Shown here in pieces: positions 45,947 to 55,625 of a stretch of 64,000 nt of DNA (within the stretch, counting starts at the first letter, position 1; the number at the start of each line of letters is the position of its first letter). The translations under genes and the position numbers were made by a program. The stretch lies in NCBI GenBank assembly GCA_910578665.1, contig CAJTQU010000006.1, forward strand, positions 1 to 64,000, read 5' to 3'. The stretch is from an uncultured Muribaculaceae bacterium (lineage in GTDB: Bacteria; Bacteroidota; Bacteroidia; Bacteroidales; Muribaculaceae). Under the pieces are notes generated by a model. It saw nothing but the letters and a program-made list of their open reading frames with translations. It was not told the origin of the DNA and made no database searches.

Positions 45947-47104
45947 TTAATCCATCCTATCCCGGTAATCTTCGTATCCGAACCGGCGCAAGCATACCAG
46001 AGTGCCGTCGGCGGCCGCATACCATATCGAAGGATGCTGTATACCGTTGAACATATTGGTTTTCACGGTAGTATAATGATTCATGTCTTCAAATGTAAGG
46101 CGCTGGCCAGGAATAAGCGGCGAAGCAAAATACCAGTCGCCCACATAATCACCGCTCAGGCAGGAATTGCCACCCATACGGTATGCGGTACCACCGGTGC
46201 CGGCGTCAGGGAGCGCCTCGGATATTACCGGTTTATACGGCATCTCCAGACAATCCGGCATGTGGCATGCGAACGACGCGTCTATTATGGCTGTCTTTAT
46301 ACCCTGGTTGTCTACAACATCGAGCACAGAAGCCACAAGGTCGCCTGTGCGCCATGTAAACGCACTGCCTGGTTCCATTATGACACTGATATGCGGATAA
46401 CGCGATCTAAAGTCTTTGAGCAACGATATGAGCTTATCCACATCATAACCTTCACGGGTCATAAGATGTCCTCCACCCATATTAACCCATTTCACAGAGG
46501 GCAGCCAGTGTCCGAACTGGCTTTCAAATGCTCCTAGCACTTTCTCCAAATCATCTGCCGACGATTCACACAACGCATGGAAATGCAGCCCCTCTACACC
46601 CTGCGGAAGAGCGTCTCCCAACATATCGGCAGTAACGCCGAAACGACTTCCGGGCAGACAAGGATTATAAATATCAGTGTCTATGACAGAACACTGGGGA
46701 TTAACACGCAGTCCGGGAGACACATGGTGATGACCAGGAGTAGCATTCCACTCTTCCAACATACCGGAAAAACGCATATACTGGGATACGGAGTTGAACG
46801 TGATATGCGTGCTGCCCTTTACAAATTCAGGGAATGTGGCATCCGTATATACCGGGCAGTATGTATGCACACTCCCCTTTAAATAATCCAGAGACAGGCG
46901 CATCTCGTTAAGGCTGCTTGCTGTCGACGCCCGGACATATTCTGATATCACAGGAAATGTCTTCCACAAAGCATTAGCCTTAAACGCCATTATGATTTGC
47001 ACGCCGGCATCATCGCACACACGACGTATTATCTGCAAATTACGGCGCAGACGCTCTTCGTATACGATATAAAACGGTGTCGGTATTTCGTTAATATTTA
47101 TCAT
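45947..47104 (-). CDS. nspC: Carboxynorspermidine/carboxyspermidine decarboxylase
   Basis: PLP-dependent decarboxylase of the alanine-racemase fold that makes spermidine or norspermidine from the carboxy precursor. The 385-residue length is normal. The PLP lysine lies in MAFKANALW (Lys43 or so). HFHALCES, GGGHLMTREGYD and EPGSAFTWRTGDL form the binding site, and LSGDYVGDW near the C-terminus carries the Asp/Tyr substrate motif of the family. It is 1 base after uvrD and 39 bases before lipA. The partner dehydrogenase is not in this window. Confidence 0.92.
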   Translation of the reverse strand: MININEIPTPFYIVYEERLRRNLQIIRRVCDDAGVQIIMAFKANALWKTFPVISEYVRASTASSLNEMRLSLDYLKGSVHTYCPVYTDATFPEFVKGSTHITFNSVSQYMRFSGMLEEWNATPGHHHVSPGLRVNPQCSVIDTDIYNPCLPGSRFGVTADMLGDALPQGVEGLHFHALCESSADDLEKVLGAFESQFGHWLPSVKWVNMGGGHLMTREGYDVDKLISLLKDFRSRYPHISVIMEPGSAFTWRTGDLVASVLDVVDNQGIKTAIIDASFACHMPDCLEMPYKPVISEALPDAGTGGTAYRMGGNSCLSGDYVGDWYFASPLIPGQRLTFEDMNHYTTVKTNMFNGIQHPSIWYAAADGTLVCLRRFGYEDYRDRMD

Positions 47105-47105
47105 A

Positions 47106-49472
47106 TCAGTCTATTATTTTAAATACAGCTATACGCACAAGCAAACGTTTCACACCTACAGTGTCAAAGTCTACGTTGATCTTGGCATCCTGTCCGTCTC
47201 CTTCAGACGAGACAATAACACCCTCGCCATAACGATTATGCAATATGCGCACTCCGGGCACAAGCTCGCTTATGTCGTACAGCCGGCCGCCGGCACCAGG
47301 CTTGATAAGGGTAGATGAATCCTTACGTCTTGAATTAGTGCGAAATCTGTCTGGAAAATCCGTATATGACCGCACCTCGTCACGATATTTTCGATCGCTG
47401 TCAAGATAATTTTGTCTCGGATCCACCCATGCCGCGCCAAACGGACTGCTTATACCTTTTGACGATACCTGTGACAGATACTGATGGTTTATGTCTCTCA
47501 AAAAACGCGACGGCATAGTAGGTGCTGTCTTGCCATTTCGGTATCGCGAACCTGCATAGCTCATCGTACAATAGTTTTTAGCACGGGTAATGGCCACATA
47601 CAACAGCCGGCGCTCCTCTTCGACTGCCTCCAGACTATCCATGCTCATTGCGGCCGGGAATAATTCCTCTTCCACGCCTACTATATATATATTGCTGAAT
47701 TCCAATCCTTTGGCTGCATGGACGGTCATAAGCGTGACTTTGGGCTCGTCACTGTCTTCTGATTCCTGGTCTGTGGCAAGAGAAACCTCGTTCAAAAAGT
47801 CGCTCATAGCCACTTCGTCCTCACCGGCCTCCATACGCAATTCCACAAACTGCCGTACACCAGACAACAATTCTGCCAGATTCTCCTGGCGGCTCACAGA
47901 CTCGGGAGTATTGTCATTATAAAGAGAGGTAAGAATGCCTGTACGGTTGAATACCAGCTGTGCAAGTTCGAACGCATTAGCCCCGTCGGCATTATCCTTG
48001 ACAAAAAGTTTTACCAAGTCTGCAAATGCAGTAAGTTTTTTTAATGTGCCGCCATTTACAGACAGATTATAACGAAGCGGATCACAAACCACGTCCCAAA
48101 GGCTTACCACATTATCAATAGCGGCCGAGGTCAGTTTCTTAAGCGTTGTCTCCCCTATTCCCCTGGCCGGATAATTTATGACACGGCGTAAGGCTTCGTC
48201 ATCATCCGGATTTAAAGCAAGACGAAAATAACAGATAGCATCTTTAACCTCTTTTCGCTGGTAGAACGACAGACCGCCATATATACGGTAAGGTATATTA
48301 CGTTTACGCAGACTTTCCTCAAGAATACGGCTCTGAGCATTTGTACGGTAAAGCACGGCATAATCATCATATGAATCATGGTGCGCCAGCTTCGATTCGG
48401 TAATACTGTTGGCCACCAGGGTGCTTTCCTCAAGATCGGAATATGAGCTTATAACCCTTACCGGCGAGCCTACAGAATTTTCACTATAGACATGCTTCGG
48501 AATCTGTCTGCTATTTTTTTCTATCAGGCTGCCGGCGGCATTTATTATATTCTGTGTAGAGCGATAATTGCGTTCCAGTTTGAATATGCGCAGATCATCA
48601 TATTGTTTCTCCAGATTGAGAATATTAGATATATTTGCTCCTCGGAACGAGTAAATACTCTGGGCGTCATCTCCCACTACGCATATGTTGCGCGACACCT
48701 TGCTCAATTGCGAAATAATAAGATGCTGGGCAAAGTTTGTGTCCTGGTACTCGTCTACCAGTATGTAACTGAAAAATTCCTGATAGTGGCGCAGCACATC
48801 GGGATTGTCCCGAAGCAATACATTCATGAAGAATAAGATATCGTCGAAATCCATGGCCTGGGCCACACGGCACCGTTCGGCGTATACCTCATATATGCGG
48901 CCGGTCATCGGACGCTGTGCCCTTTTGTCGCGCAGCATATTGTCCTGATCCTTTCTATATTGCGCTGCACTGACAAGACAATTCTTAGCGTTAGAAATCG
49001 CTGATGCGACTGTAGCAGGCTTATATACTTTCTCATCCAGACCCAGATCCTTTATTATACTCTTAACTAAGGCTTTAGAGTCTGAAGCATCGTAAATGGT
49101 AAAATTCCTGTTAAAACCTATAAGGGAGGCATTGGCTCGCAACAGCCTAAGAAACACAGAATGAAATGTGCCGATATGCAGTCGTGATGCGATACGTTCG
49201 CCCACCACTGCCGAAATTCTCTCTTTCATCTCACGGGCAGCTTTATTTGTAAAGGTAAGCACCATCAGACGGAAAGGCTCAAAACCATGACTGAGCAAAT
49301 GCACAATCTTATATGTTAGCACACGTGTCTTCCCCGATCCGGCTCCGGCAATCACAAGCGAAGGTCCGCCGGTATACACCACGGCGTCCCGTTGCTGCGG
49401 ATTTAGCTGAGACAGGTATTCCGGCAATCGGTTCTCTGACGTATCAATATCTTGTATTATCTTATCGTCCAT
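47106..49472 (-). CDS. uvrD: UvrD/PcrA-type DNA helicase
   Basis: Superfamily 1A 3'-to-5' helicase acting in excision repair and displacement of proteins from DNA. The 788-residue protein has all helicase motifs: QRDAVVYTGGPSLVIAGAGS-GKT (motif I near 40), LTFTNKAAREMKER (Ia), VDEYQDTNFAQ (II), VGDDAQSIYSFRGA (III), LERNYRS (IV), MTVHAAKGLEFSNIY (V) and RLLYVAITRAKN (VI). The C-terminal 120 residues (VPGVRILHNRYGEG, a Tudor-like segment) match PcrA/UvrD. It starts 1 base after the HsdR_N gene. Confidence 0.94.
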   Translation of the reverse strand: MDDKIIQDIDTSENRLPEYLSQLNPQQRDAVVYTGGPSLVIAGAGSGKTRVLTYKIVHLLSHGFEPFRLMVLTFTNKAAREMKERISAVVGERIASRLHIGTFHSVFLRLLRANASLIGFNRNFTIYDASDSKALVKSIIKDLGLDEKVYKPATVASAISNAKNCLVSAAQYRKDQDNMLRDKRAQRPMTGRIYEVYAERCRVAQAMDFDDILFFMNVLLRDNPDVLRHYQEFFSYILVDEYQDTNFAQHLIISQLSKVSRNICVVGDDAQSIYSFRGANISNILNLEKQYDDLRIFKLERNYRSTQNIINAAGSLIEKNSRQIPKHVYSENSVGSPVRVISSYSDLEESTLVANSITESKLAHHDSYDDYAVLYRTNAQSRILEESLRKRNIPYRIYGGLSFYQRKEVKDAICYFRLALNPDDDEALRRVINYPARGIGETTLKKLTSAAIDNVVSLWDVVCDPLRYNLSVNGGTLKKLTAFADLVKLFVKDNADGANAFELAQLVFNRTGILTSLYNDNTPESVSRQENLAELLSGVRQFVELRMEAGEDEVAMSDFLNEVSLATDQESEDSDEPKVTLMTVHAAKGLEFSNIYIVGVEEELFPAAMSMDSLEAVEEERRLLYVAITRAKNYCTMSYAGSRYRNGKTAPTMPSRFLRDINHQYLSQVSSKGISSPFGAAWVDPRQNYLDSDRKYRDEVRSYTDFPDRFRTNSRRKDSSTLIKPGAGGRLYDISELVPGVRILHNRYGEGVIVSSEGDGQDAKINVDFDTVGVKRLLVRIAVFKIID

Positions 49473-49473
49473 T

Positions 49474-49956
49474 TCAATTATCTATAGGGCCTAGCATGGC
49501 AGCCACATAATCAGGTATCTGCGGAATAAAGTGGTATTCGCCTGACTGGTAGTCTATCCGGCAGCAATAATGGGACATACCGTTACTTACCACCAGATAA
49601 CGGGCCTGCAATACCATATTGTAACGCACTATCTGGTCAAACACATCCTGCGTAACCTTTACATCAGGAGATTTGTATTCCACTATCATAAACGGCTTGC
49701 CCGCACGGTCGAACACCAGTGTGTCACAACGACGGCGAGTACCGTTTAGAGTGATGCTTATCTCGTTATTCATAAGTGGGACAGGATAATGCAGCTCGGC
49801 TGTCAGCCATGCCACAAAACGCTGGCGGACATATTCTTCGGGCGTTAAAGCCACATATTTGCGCCGCAGTTTGTCCCAAACTTGCACCCTGTCACCCACA
49901 TGTCTAAACCTAAGAGGCAAGACTGGCAGATTAAGCTTCGGCAGCTCACTCATCAC
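49474..49956 (-). CDS. HsdR N-terminal-like nuclease domain protein
   Basis: A 160-residue stand-alone domain of the kind found at the N-terminus of type I restriction HsdR. The PD-(D/E)xK fold residues are visible: Asp78 (RRCDTLVFD), Glu93 and Lys95 (FMIVEYKSP), then DVFDQIVRYN and ARYLVVSNG, where HsdR-type enzymes carry conserved Gln/Tyr. No methylase or specificity gene is adjacent, so it is not a complete restriction system. It overlaps the S1/P1 nuclease by 11 bases and lies 1 base before uvrD, hence one transcript with the helicase. Function unknown; a DNA-processing role with UvrD is inference. Confidence 0.75.
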   Translation of the reverse strand: MMSELPKLNLPVLPLRFRHVGDRVQVWDKLRRKYVALTPEEYVRQRFVAWLTAELHYPVPLMNNEISITLNGTRRRCDTLVFDRAGKPFMIVEYKSPDVKVTQDVFDQIVRYNMVLQARYLVVSNGMSHYCCRIDYQSGEYHFIPQIPDYVAAMLGPIDN

Positions 49957-50758
49957 CGGTTACGACATTGCCGGTATGCACCGGATCGAAAATGTTGTTT
50001 AACAAATATGCCAGCCTCAATCCTCCTTTCAGGAACTGCTGCTCGACACACGGGGTCCAGCGCGCTATATAGTCATATGAAATACCGTAGCCTACAGGCG
50101 TGGAGGCATATACCTCCTTTGCAATTTCATATGTCTCGCCGGCCCACTGCCACGGACCGTCCTGCACAAGCTGCATGCTTAATGCCGGAGAGGCCCTGTC
50201 TATCTGGTCGGCCCATTCAGTGTAGCTCCATTTGTGCGCGGCTTCCGGCAGAGAGCTGTCCCATACCGAATGCAGGTTGGTCTCCCGATCAAAAAAACTG
50301 ACAACGTGCATATTGCCTCCTCGGTCAGAATAACGGCCGAGGTGCATGGGCTGGTGTATATCGCCTACAAGATGCACTATCATTTTTAAGGCAAGAGCCG
50401 CATCTTTTTTTGACAACGTTCCAGACGAGAGGTTCTCACAACATTCCAGAAGAGCACGCACCACGTCTCCTTTAGGATTTAACGCTGCGGTCTCAAACGT
50501 GTCTTTCTGGTCAACGTTCTTATAATGCCATGTTTTAGAATATTCATATTCAGGTGTATGCGAGGCATTATCCAGCCAGTTGGCCCAATACACAAGGCTC
50601 TTGCCGTCCAACAGCGAATCTACCGCCGCGAGCGTTCTGGCAGTAAGATGCCGCTGCGCTATAGCGGCAGTAACGTCATGCCCTTTCTGTCCCCAGCCAA
50701 ACACAGCTGACGGCAGGGCCGCAACGGCCAGCGATAACGCATATCTGTATATTCTCAT
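49946..50758 (-). CDS. Secreted S1/P1 nuclease family protein
   Basis: A 270-residue zinc-dependent nuclease that acts on single-stranded nucleic acids, exported to the periplasm or beyond. The signal peptide is MRIYRYALSLAVAALPSAVF. Cleavage would expose Trp22 (or be within one residue), the residue whose free amino group binds zinc in this family, followed by GQKGHDVTA (His27). Further zinc ligands lie in NWLDN, NVD and HLVGDIHQPMH. The order W-H-D-H-D-H-H-D fits the S1/P1 metal cluster. Its promoter at 50784-50815 leads the minus-strand unit to lipB. Confidence 0.86.
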   Translation of the reverse strand: MRIYRYALSLAVAALPSAVFGWGQKGHDVTAAIAQRHLTARTLAAVDSLLDGKSLVYWANWLDNASHTPEYEYSKTWHYKNVDQKDTFETAALNPKGDVVRALLECCENLSSGTLSKKDAALALKMIVHLVGDIHQPMHLGRYSDRGGNMHVVSFFDRETNLHSVWDSSLPEAAHKWSYTEWADQIDRASPALSMQLVQDGPWQWAGETYEIAKEVYASTPVGYGISYDYIARWTPCVEQQFLKGGLRLAYLLNNIFDPVHTGNVVTGDE

Positions 50759-50783
50759 TCTCCTCTTAATCTGTTTTGAAGTA

Positions 50784-50815
50784 CAAATTTAATGATTTTT
50801 CCCAATACACACAAA
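50784..50815 (-). promoter_or_regulatory. Promoter of the S1/P1 nuclease-uvrD-lipAB unit
   Basis: On the minus strand TTTG (50815-50812) and TAAATTTG (50791-50784) are separated by exactly 20 bases, a perfect Bacteroidetes promoter, 25 bases before the start codon. It probably drives six genes. Confidence 0.78.
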
Positions 50816-50870
50816 TACCCTGCTGCCTCCCTGCTGTAAATATAACATGATATGCGGCCACACGCCGGCT

Positions 50871-50902
50871 ATTGCATAATTGCGGCAAAACCACTACCTT
50901 TG
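50871..50902 (+). promoter_or_regulatory. Promoter of the CCA nucleotidyltransferase gene
   Basis: ATTG (50871-50874) and TACCTTTG (50895-50902) are 20 bases apart, with CATC following. It shows that the start codon at 50964, not 50880, is used. Confidence 0.72.
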
Positions 50903-50963
50903 CATCTTGAGGTTGTTTGGCCTTACTGTACCAAGGCCTATATATACTTACTGCAAATTTCAA

Positions 50964-52508
50964 ATGACCACTAAGTTATACAAACGAATCTGTGCATATC
51001 TACACGATCTCATAGCCGGCACCGAATGGGAAGGCCATGTCTTCACTGTCGGAGGGTGTTGCCGGGACATGATCATGAATAATGAAATTACGGATGTAGA
51101 CCTTGCCATAGACCTGCCCATGGGCGGCATACGGTTTGCCGAATGGCTGCATAAAAAGAGACTCACCCTGTGGCAGCCCGTAAAATTTGAACGCTACGGC
51201 ACAGCCATGCTCCGTCTGCGTGCGTTTCCGCATGACGACATCGAAATGGTACAGACTCGCGCGGAGAAATACACTGACCGTAATTCACGCAATCCGGAAA
51301 CAGCTTTCGGTTCTTTGCGAGATGACTGTTTCAGACGCGACCTCACAATAAACGCGCTGTACTATGACATTTCCAATAATAAGATTATCGACCTGACCGG
51401 CCGCGGACTGGATGACATACGCAACCATGTGATATGCACACCGTCAGAACCCGACAGTACGTTTGACGACGACCCGATACGTATATTAAGGGCTATCCGT
51501 TTCGCCACCCGTCTGGGCTGGAAGCTTCCGACAGACATATTCCAGTCTATGAAACGAAACGTGTCCCGGCTTACTATAATAAAGCCTGAACGAATGCGCG
51601 GCGAATTTGAAAAAATATTATTAGGGAATAATGCCGGAGACGCTCTAAACATCCTTACCGAATGCGGAGCAATGCGTTATATATTGCCCCAGCTGCACAT
51701 TCTTAAAAGAGCTGTAATCGGAAAGCACAATCTATGGGAACATACGCTGCGCACAGTAAACGGCATAAAAGAGCCGTCATTATTGCTGCGTATGTCTGCA
51801 TTGTTACACGGCCTCGGTATGCTATCCCGTTACAAAGAAAACACATCTGGTCTGAAACGAATGAATGACAAGCTTTGCAAGGCCCTCATAATCCAGGCCC
51901 TGTGCGGAATGAAATACCACAATCCTTTCGTAAAGGAAGTCCTGTTTATGATCCGGCATTGTCTTGACACACGCCTGTGGGGACCTCGTGCAGAAAACAT
52001 GCAAGACAGTGATTTAAGAAAACTGGAATACGAATGTGGCAAGCCTGAACGGCTCAACAGCCTGTTGCAACTGGTCGACGCTGTCAACCAGTCCGGATTA
52101 GACGGCATAAATTATCCTGAACAGGTAATAGAAATACGCAAGCGCATGCAGGTACTAAGCGCCAACGGCACTGAAATGTATAGTTACCACCTGCCGTTCG
52201 CCGAACGAAGAATCAAGAAATTACTGCATATAGCCCCCGGCCCGTTAGTAGATGACACGTTGAACTATATGATGACCATAGCGTTTATCAATCCGAAACG
52301 CACTAAGTCAGAGTTTGAACGACTGGTAAGCTCATACACACCACAGGCTCCCGACACACCGTCTGCAAATGACGATAAAGACGCGTTTCGCAATGCGGCT
52401 TTGTCCACCGACAACTCAGGCAAACAACACCGTCGGGAATACCGGCAGAGACGCCATGGCAGAAAGAACCGTAAAACACCCAATAAAGAAAGCCACAGTG
52501 AAAAATAA
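50964..52508 (+). CDS. CCA-adding-type tRNA nucleotidyltransferase
   Basis: Nucleotidyltransferase that completes tRNA 3' CCA ends, relevant because the tRNA-Arg here lacks an encoded CCA. The start at 50964 yields 514 residues. Motifs: GGCCRDMIMN (near 31-40), DVDLAID (metal-binding Asp pair), RRDLTINALYYD and RAIRFATRLGW. Residues about 255-330 are an HD-type domain in position and pattern (NLWEHTL), but the HD pair reads HG (LLHGLG), so it is probably not a working phosphohydrolase. A basic tail ends the protein. A poly(A) polymerase role is a less likely alternative. Confidence 0.88.
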   Translation: MTTKLYKRICAYLHDLIAGTEWEGHVFTVGGCCRDMIMNNEITDVDLAIDLPMGGIRFAEWLHKKRLTLWQPVKFERYGTAMLRLRAFPHDDIEMVQTRAEKYTDRNSRNPETAFGSLRDDCFRRDLTINALYYDISNNKIIDLTGRGLDDIRNHVICTPSEPDSTFDDDPIRILRAIRFATRLGWKLPTDIFQSMKRNVSRLTIIKPERMRGEFEKILLGNNAGDALNILTECGAMRYILPQLHILKRAVIGKHNLWEHTLRTVNGIKEPSLLLRMSALLHGLGMLSRYKENTSGLKRMNDKLCKALIIQALCGMKYHNPFVKEVLFMIRHCLDTRLWGPRAENMQDSDLRKLEYECGKPERLNSLLQLVDAVNQSGLDGINYPEQVIEIRKRMQVLSANGTEMYSYHLPFAERRIKKLLHIAPGPLVDDTLNYMMTIAFINPKRTKSEFERLVSSYTPQAPDTPSANDDKDAFRNAALSTDNSGKQHRREYRQRRHGRKNRKTPNKESHSEK

Positions 52509-52523
52509 CATTGATATAGCGGA

Positions 52524-52550
52524 CTTCACTTGTGAAGCCTGACTTTTTTT
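52524..52550 (+). terminator. Weak terminator after the CCA enzyme gene
   Basis: A 6-base-pair stem (52524-52529 with 52532-52537) with a two-base loop, extended by two more pairs after a mismatch, is followed by seven T residues at 52544-52550. It overlaps the promoter of the next gene. Confidence 0.45.
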
Positions 52551-52560
52551 GTTAATTTTG
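52529..52560 (+). promoter_or_regulatory. Promoter of the Yip1-like gene and smpB
   Basis: CTTG (52529-52532) and TAATTTTG (52553-52560) are 20 bases apart, followed by CACC, 44 bases before the start codon of the membrane protein gene. Confidence 0.6.
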
Positions 52561-52603
52561 CACCCCTGTAAAACGGGGACAAACGAATTATTTACTTTTT
52601 TAG

Positions 52604-53266
52604 ATGGCAAATAACAAATATTCAGAATCTCACGACTATAATAAACCTCATAACAAGATGACACAGCCCGACCCTGTCACGGCCAGGATAATAAAGGAGC
52701 GCAGACCAATAATACGATTCCTTTATCTGCTGATCGCGCCCATATCTGGCTGGAAAGGATTAAAAAATGCACGATACAGCCCCGATTATTATGCACGCAG
52801 TGTCTTTTATCCGCTACTGGCTCTAATGGCCGCCGCATGCTTCGCACAAAGATTCCACGTGCCTGGCAGCACTACGTCATCCCTGCTGCAACAAGCTGTA
52901 TCCGAATTTGTCGCATGCTTCGCAGGATATTTTGCCGTGCCGGTACTGGCGCGGCTGCTTCTACCGCGCAACGCGCGCATCAAGGCAGACAGTCCGTTCG
53001 GCAAGGTATACATAATGTCGGCACTATCGGCCCTGTCTCTTGCTGTAACACTTTACTCACTGTTTCCCAACCTCGGGGCACTCCTCATGGTAGCCCCCAT
53101 TTATGTGTCATATATTATAGTAAAAGGTGTGCGATTCCTGCGCGTGCCTGCCGAAGACACCCTGCCTACATCGGTAGTTATGGTAGTACTAATCGTGGGA
53201 ATCCCAGTGCTAATATACATGTTGTTAAAATTCATGATGCCGGAAGCATCCGCAAATATCATGTAA
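52604..53266 (+). CDS. Yip1-like membrane protein
   Basis: A 220-residue integral membrane protein with a short polar N-terminus (about 45 residues) and about five hydrophobic segments (for example [52 protein letters not shown] and [18 protein letters not shown]). The N-terminal [20 protein letters not shown] and GWKGLKNAR pattern is that of Yip1/DUF1282-type proteins common in Bacteroidales. No function is established. It precedes smpB by 22 bases on the same strand and has its own promoter. Confidence 0.7.
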   Translation: MANNKYSESHDYNKPHNKMTQPDPVTARIIKERRPIIRFLYLLIAPISGWKGLKNARYSPDYYARSVFYPLLALMAAACFAQRFHVPGSTTSSLLQQAVSEFVACFAGYFAVPVLARLLLPRNARIKADSPFGKVYIMSALSALSLAVTLYSLFPNLGALLMVAPIYVSYIIVKGVRFLRVPAEDTLPTSVVMVVLIVGIPVLIYMLLKFMMPEASANIM

Positions 53267-53288
53267 ACAACCGAAATACATTACATCT

Positions 53289-53744
53289 ATGAACCAGTCA
53301 TCAATCAATATAAAAAACCGCCGGGCTACTTTCGATTACGAAATCACCGATACATATACGGCCGGCATCGTATTAACGGGTACTGAAATAAAGTCCATAC
53401 GTATGGGCAAAGCAAGTCTGGCTGACACTTACTGTCTTGTCGAAAACCACGAGGTATGGGTTAAAAACATGTACATAGCCGAATATTTCTACGGCACATA
53501 CAACAACCACTCCGCCCGACGAGACCGCAAACTCCTGCTGTCTCGTAAAGAGATTACAAAATTATCCAAATCAAGTGCAGAAGCCGGTTTCACGATAGTG
53601 CCGCTGCGCATGTTCATATCCGAACGAGGCTACGCAAAGCTTGTGATCGGCGTGGCACGCGGCAAGAAAGCATATGACAAACGGCAAAGCATAAAGGAAC
53701 GCGAGGACAAACGACAGCTCGACCGCATCTTTAAAAACAAATAA
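53289..53744 (+). CDS. smpB: SsrA-binding protein SmpB
   Basis: Binds tmRNA and delivers it to stalled ribosomes for trans-translation. The 151-residue protein has the OB-fold core: [64 protein letters not shown] and the [16 protein letters not shown] segment. The basic C-terminal tail ([20 protein letters not shown]) enters the mRNA channel. The tmRNA gene itself is not in this window. Located 12 bases before the purF-like gene. Confidence 0.96.
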   Translation: MNQSSINIKNRRATFDYEITDTYTAGIVLTGTEIKSIRMGKASLADTYCLVENHEVWVKNMYIAEYFYGTYNNHSARRDRKLLLSRKEITKLSKSSAEAGFTIVPLRMFISERGYAKLVIGVARGKKAYDKRQSIKEREDKRQLDRIFKNK

Positions 53745-53756
53745 AACTCAGCGTAA

Positions 53757-55625
53757 ATGGAATTAATCAAGCATGAATGCGGCGTGGCCATGGTACGCCT
53801 GTTAAAGCCTCTGGAATATTACCAGAAAAAATACGGCACCTCACTATACGGATTAAACAAGCTGTACCTGCTTATGGAGAAACAGCATAACCGAGGACAG
53901 GAAGGAGCCGGCATAGGATGTGTCAAGCTTGATGTGCCACCAGGCAGCGAGTATATATTCAGAGAGAGAGCGGAGGGAAGCGACGCCATACAGCAGGTCT
54001 TTACCAATGCCCACCATGCCATAGAAAACGCATACAGCCATAACGAGCCTTCGATACCTTTTGTAGGCGAGGCTTATATGGGACATCTGCGCTACAGCAC
54101 GACAGGACGTTCCGGACTGAGTTATGTACACCCGTTCATGCGGCGTAATAACTGGAGTGCGCGCAACATGCTGTTATGTGGAAATTTCAACATGACGAAT
54201 GTAGACGAAATATTCCGTCAAATAACAGCGACAGGCCAGCATCCGCGCATTTATGCAGACACATTCATTCTGCTGGAGCAGCTCGGGCATGCGCTTGACC
54301 GTGAAAACGAGCGGTTATACGGAATACACCATAAAGCCGGAGAAACAGGACTGACACTGGCCGGATCCATAGCACGCGATCTAAATGTGGCAAACATGCT
54401 CAGGCGTTGCGCCCCCACATGGGACGGAGGCTATGTGATTTGCGGCATTGTCGGCAACGGTGACTTATGGGCTTTACGTGATCCTCACGGCATACGCCCG
54501 GCGTTTTACTATGCAGACGACGAGGTTGTCGTGGTAGCTTCCGAACGTCCCGTCATACAGACCGTCTTCGACCTGCCCACTGACGCTGTCTGCGAATTAT
54601 CTCCAGGAGAAGCAATAATTGTAGACCGCGACTGCACATGGCGGCGCGAACAAATACTGCCCGCATTAGAAAACGCGCGATGCTCGTTTGAACGTATATA
54701 TTTCTCACGGGGATCTGACGCCGACATATATCGTGAACGCAAAGAACTAGGACGCAGACTAGTCGACCAGGTGCTTAACGCAGTAGACCATGATATAGAC
54801 CATACTGTGTTTTCGTTCATCCCCAATACTGCCGAAGTAGCGTTCTACGGCATGATACAGGGCCTCGAAGAATATCTCATAGCAGACAAAATAAAGAAGC
54901 TGGCAGAAATAAAGGATCCCGGTAAGGAGCAAGAAGCGGTACATAACATCCTATCCCGGCGTATAAGGCAGGAAAAGGTAGCCCTTAAGGATATCAAGCT
55001 GCGCACGTTTATAGCCGAAGGTGCCAGCCGTGACGACCTGGCATCGCATGTATACGACATAACCTACGGCGTAGTGACGCCTGACACAGACTCTCTGGTG
55101 GTTATAGACGATTCCATCGTCCGAGGCACTACGTTACGGCAGAGTATAATACGCATTCTCGACAGGCTGCACCCACGCAAAATAGTAGTGGTAAGCAGTG
55201 CGCCGCAGGTGAGGTATCCGGACTGTTACGGTATAGATATGAGCCGCATGGGAGAATTCATAGCATTCAGAGCCGCAATAGAACTGTTACGTGAACGCGG
55301 TATGCAAGATGTGATAGATTCCGTGTACAGGCGCTGCAAAGCACAGGAGCAATATCCTAAGGAGAAGTGTGTAAATTATGTGAAAGAAATATACGCGCCA
55401 TTTACCGATGAAGAAATATCGGCAAAAATCGCTGAAATGCTCACGCCTGACGGCATACGCGCCGAGGTGAAAATAGTGTACCAAAGTCTTAAAGACACCC
55501 GTGAAGCCATTCCTGGCCATCCCGGTGACTGGTATTTCAGCGGTGACTATCCCACACCTGGCGGATGCAGGCTGGCAAGCCATGCATTTGTAAACTACTA
55601 TGAGGGCAATATCAATGCACGTTAA
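53757..55625 (+). CDS. Long amidophosphoribosyltransferase (PurF-like)
   Basis: Glutamine-dependent enzyme of the PurF family, which makes 5-phosphoribosylamine from PRPP. The 622-residue protein begins with a short propeptide (MELIKHE) before the nucleophile Cys8 (CGVAMV). Glutaminase landmarks: NRGQEGAGIG, YSTTGRSG, CGNFNMTN and RDPHGIRP. The phosphoribosyl site is VVIDDSIVRGTT (near 448-459), followed by SAPQVRYPDCYGID. It is about 120-150 residues longer than the common PurF; the extra C-terminal part contains CRCKAQEQYPKEKC-like and DTREAIPGHPGDWYFSGD segments. Catalytic residues are intact. A second, shorter PurF is usually present elsewhere in Bacteroidales, so this may be a paralogue. 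It overlaps the U32 gene by 11 bases. Confidence 0.85.
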   Translation: MELIKHECGVAMVRLLKPLEYYQKKYGTSLYGLNKLYLLMEKQHNRGQEGAGIGCVKLDVPPGSEYIFRERAEGSDAIQQVFTNAHHAIENAYSHNEPSIPFVGEAYMGHLRYSTTGRSGLSYVHPFMRRNNWSARNMLLCGNFNMTNVDEIFRQITATGQHPRIYADTFILLEQLGHALDRENERLYGIHHKAGETGLTLAGSIARDLNVANMLRRCAPTWDGGYVICGIVGNGDLWALRDPHGIRPAFYYADDEVVVVASERPVIQTVFDLPTDAVCELSPGEAIIVDRDCTWRREQILPALENARCSFERIYFSRGSDADIYRERKELGRRLVDQVLNAVDHDIDHTVFSFIPNTAEVAFYGMIQGLEEYLIADKIKKLAEIKDPGKEQEAVHNILSRRIRQEKVALKDIKLRTFIAEGASRDDLASHVYDITYGVVTPDTDSLVVIDDSIVRGTTLRQSIIRILDRLHPRKIVVVSSAPQVRYPDCYGIDMSRMGEFIAFRAAIELLRERGMQDVIDSVYRRCKAQEQYPKEKCVNYVKEIYAPFTDEEISAKIAEMLTPDGIRAEVKIVYQSLKDTREAIPGHPGDWYFSGDYPTPGGCRLASHAFVNYYEGNINAR

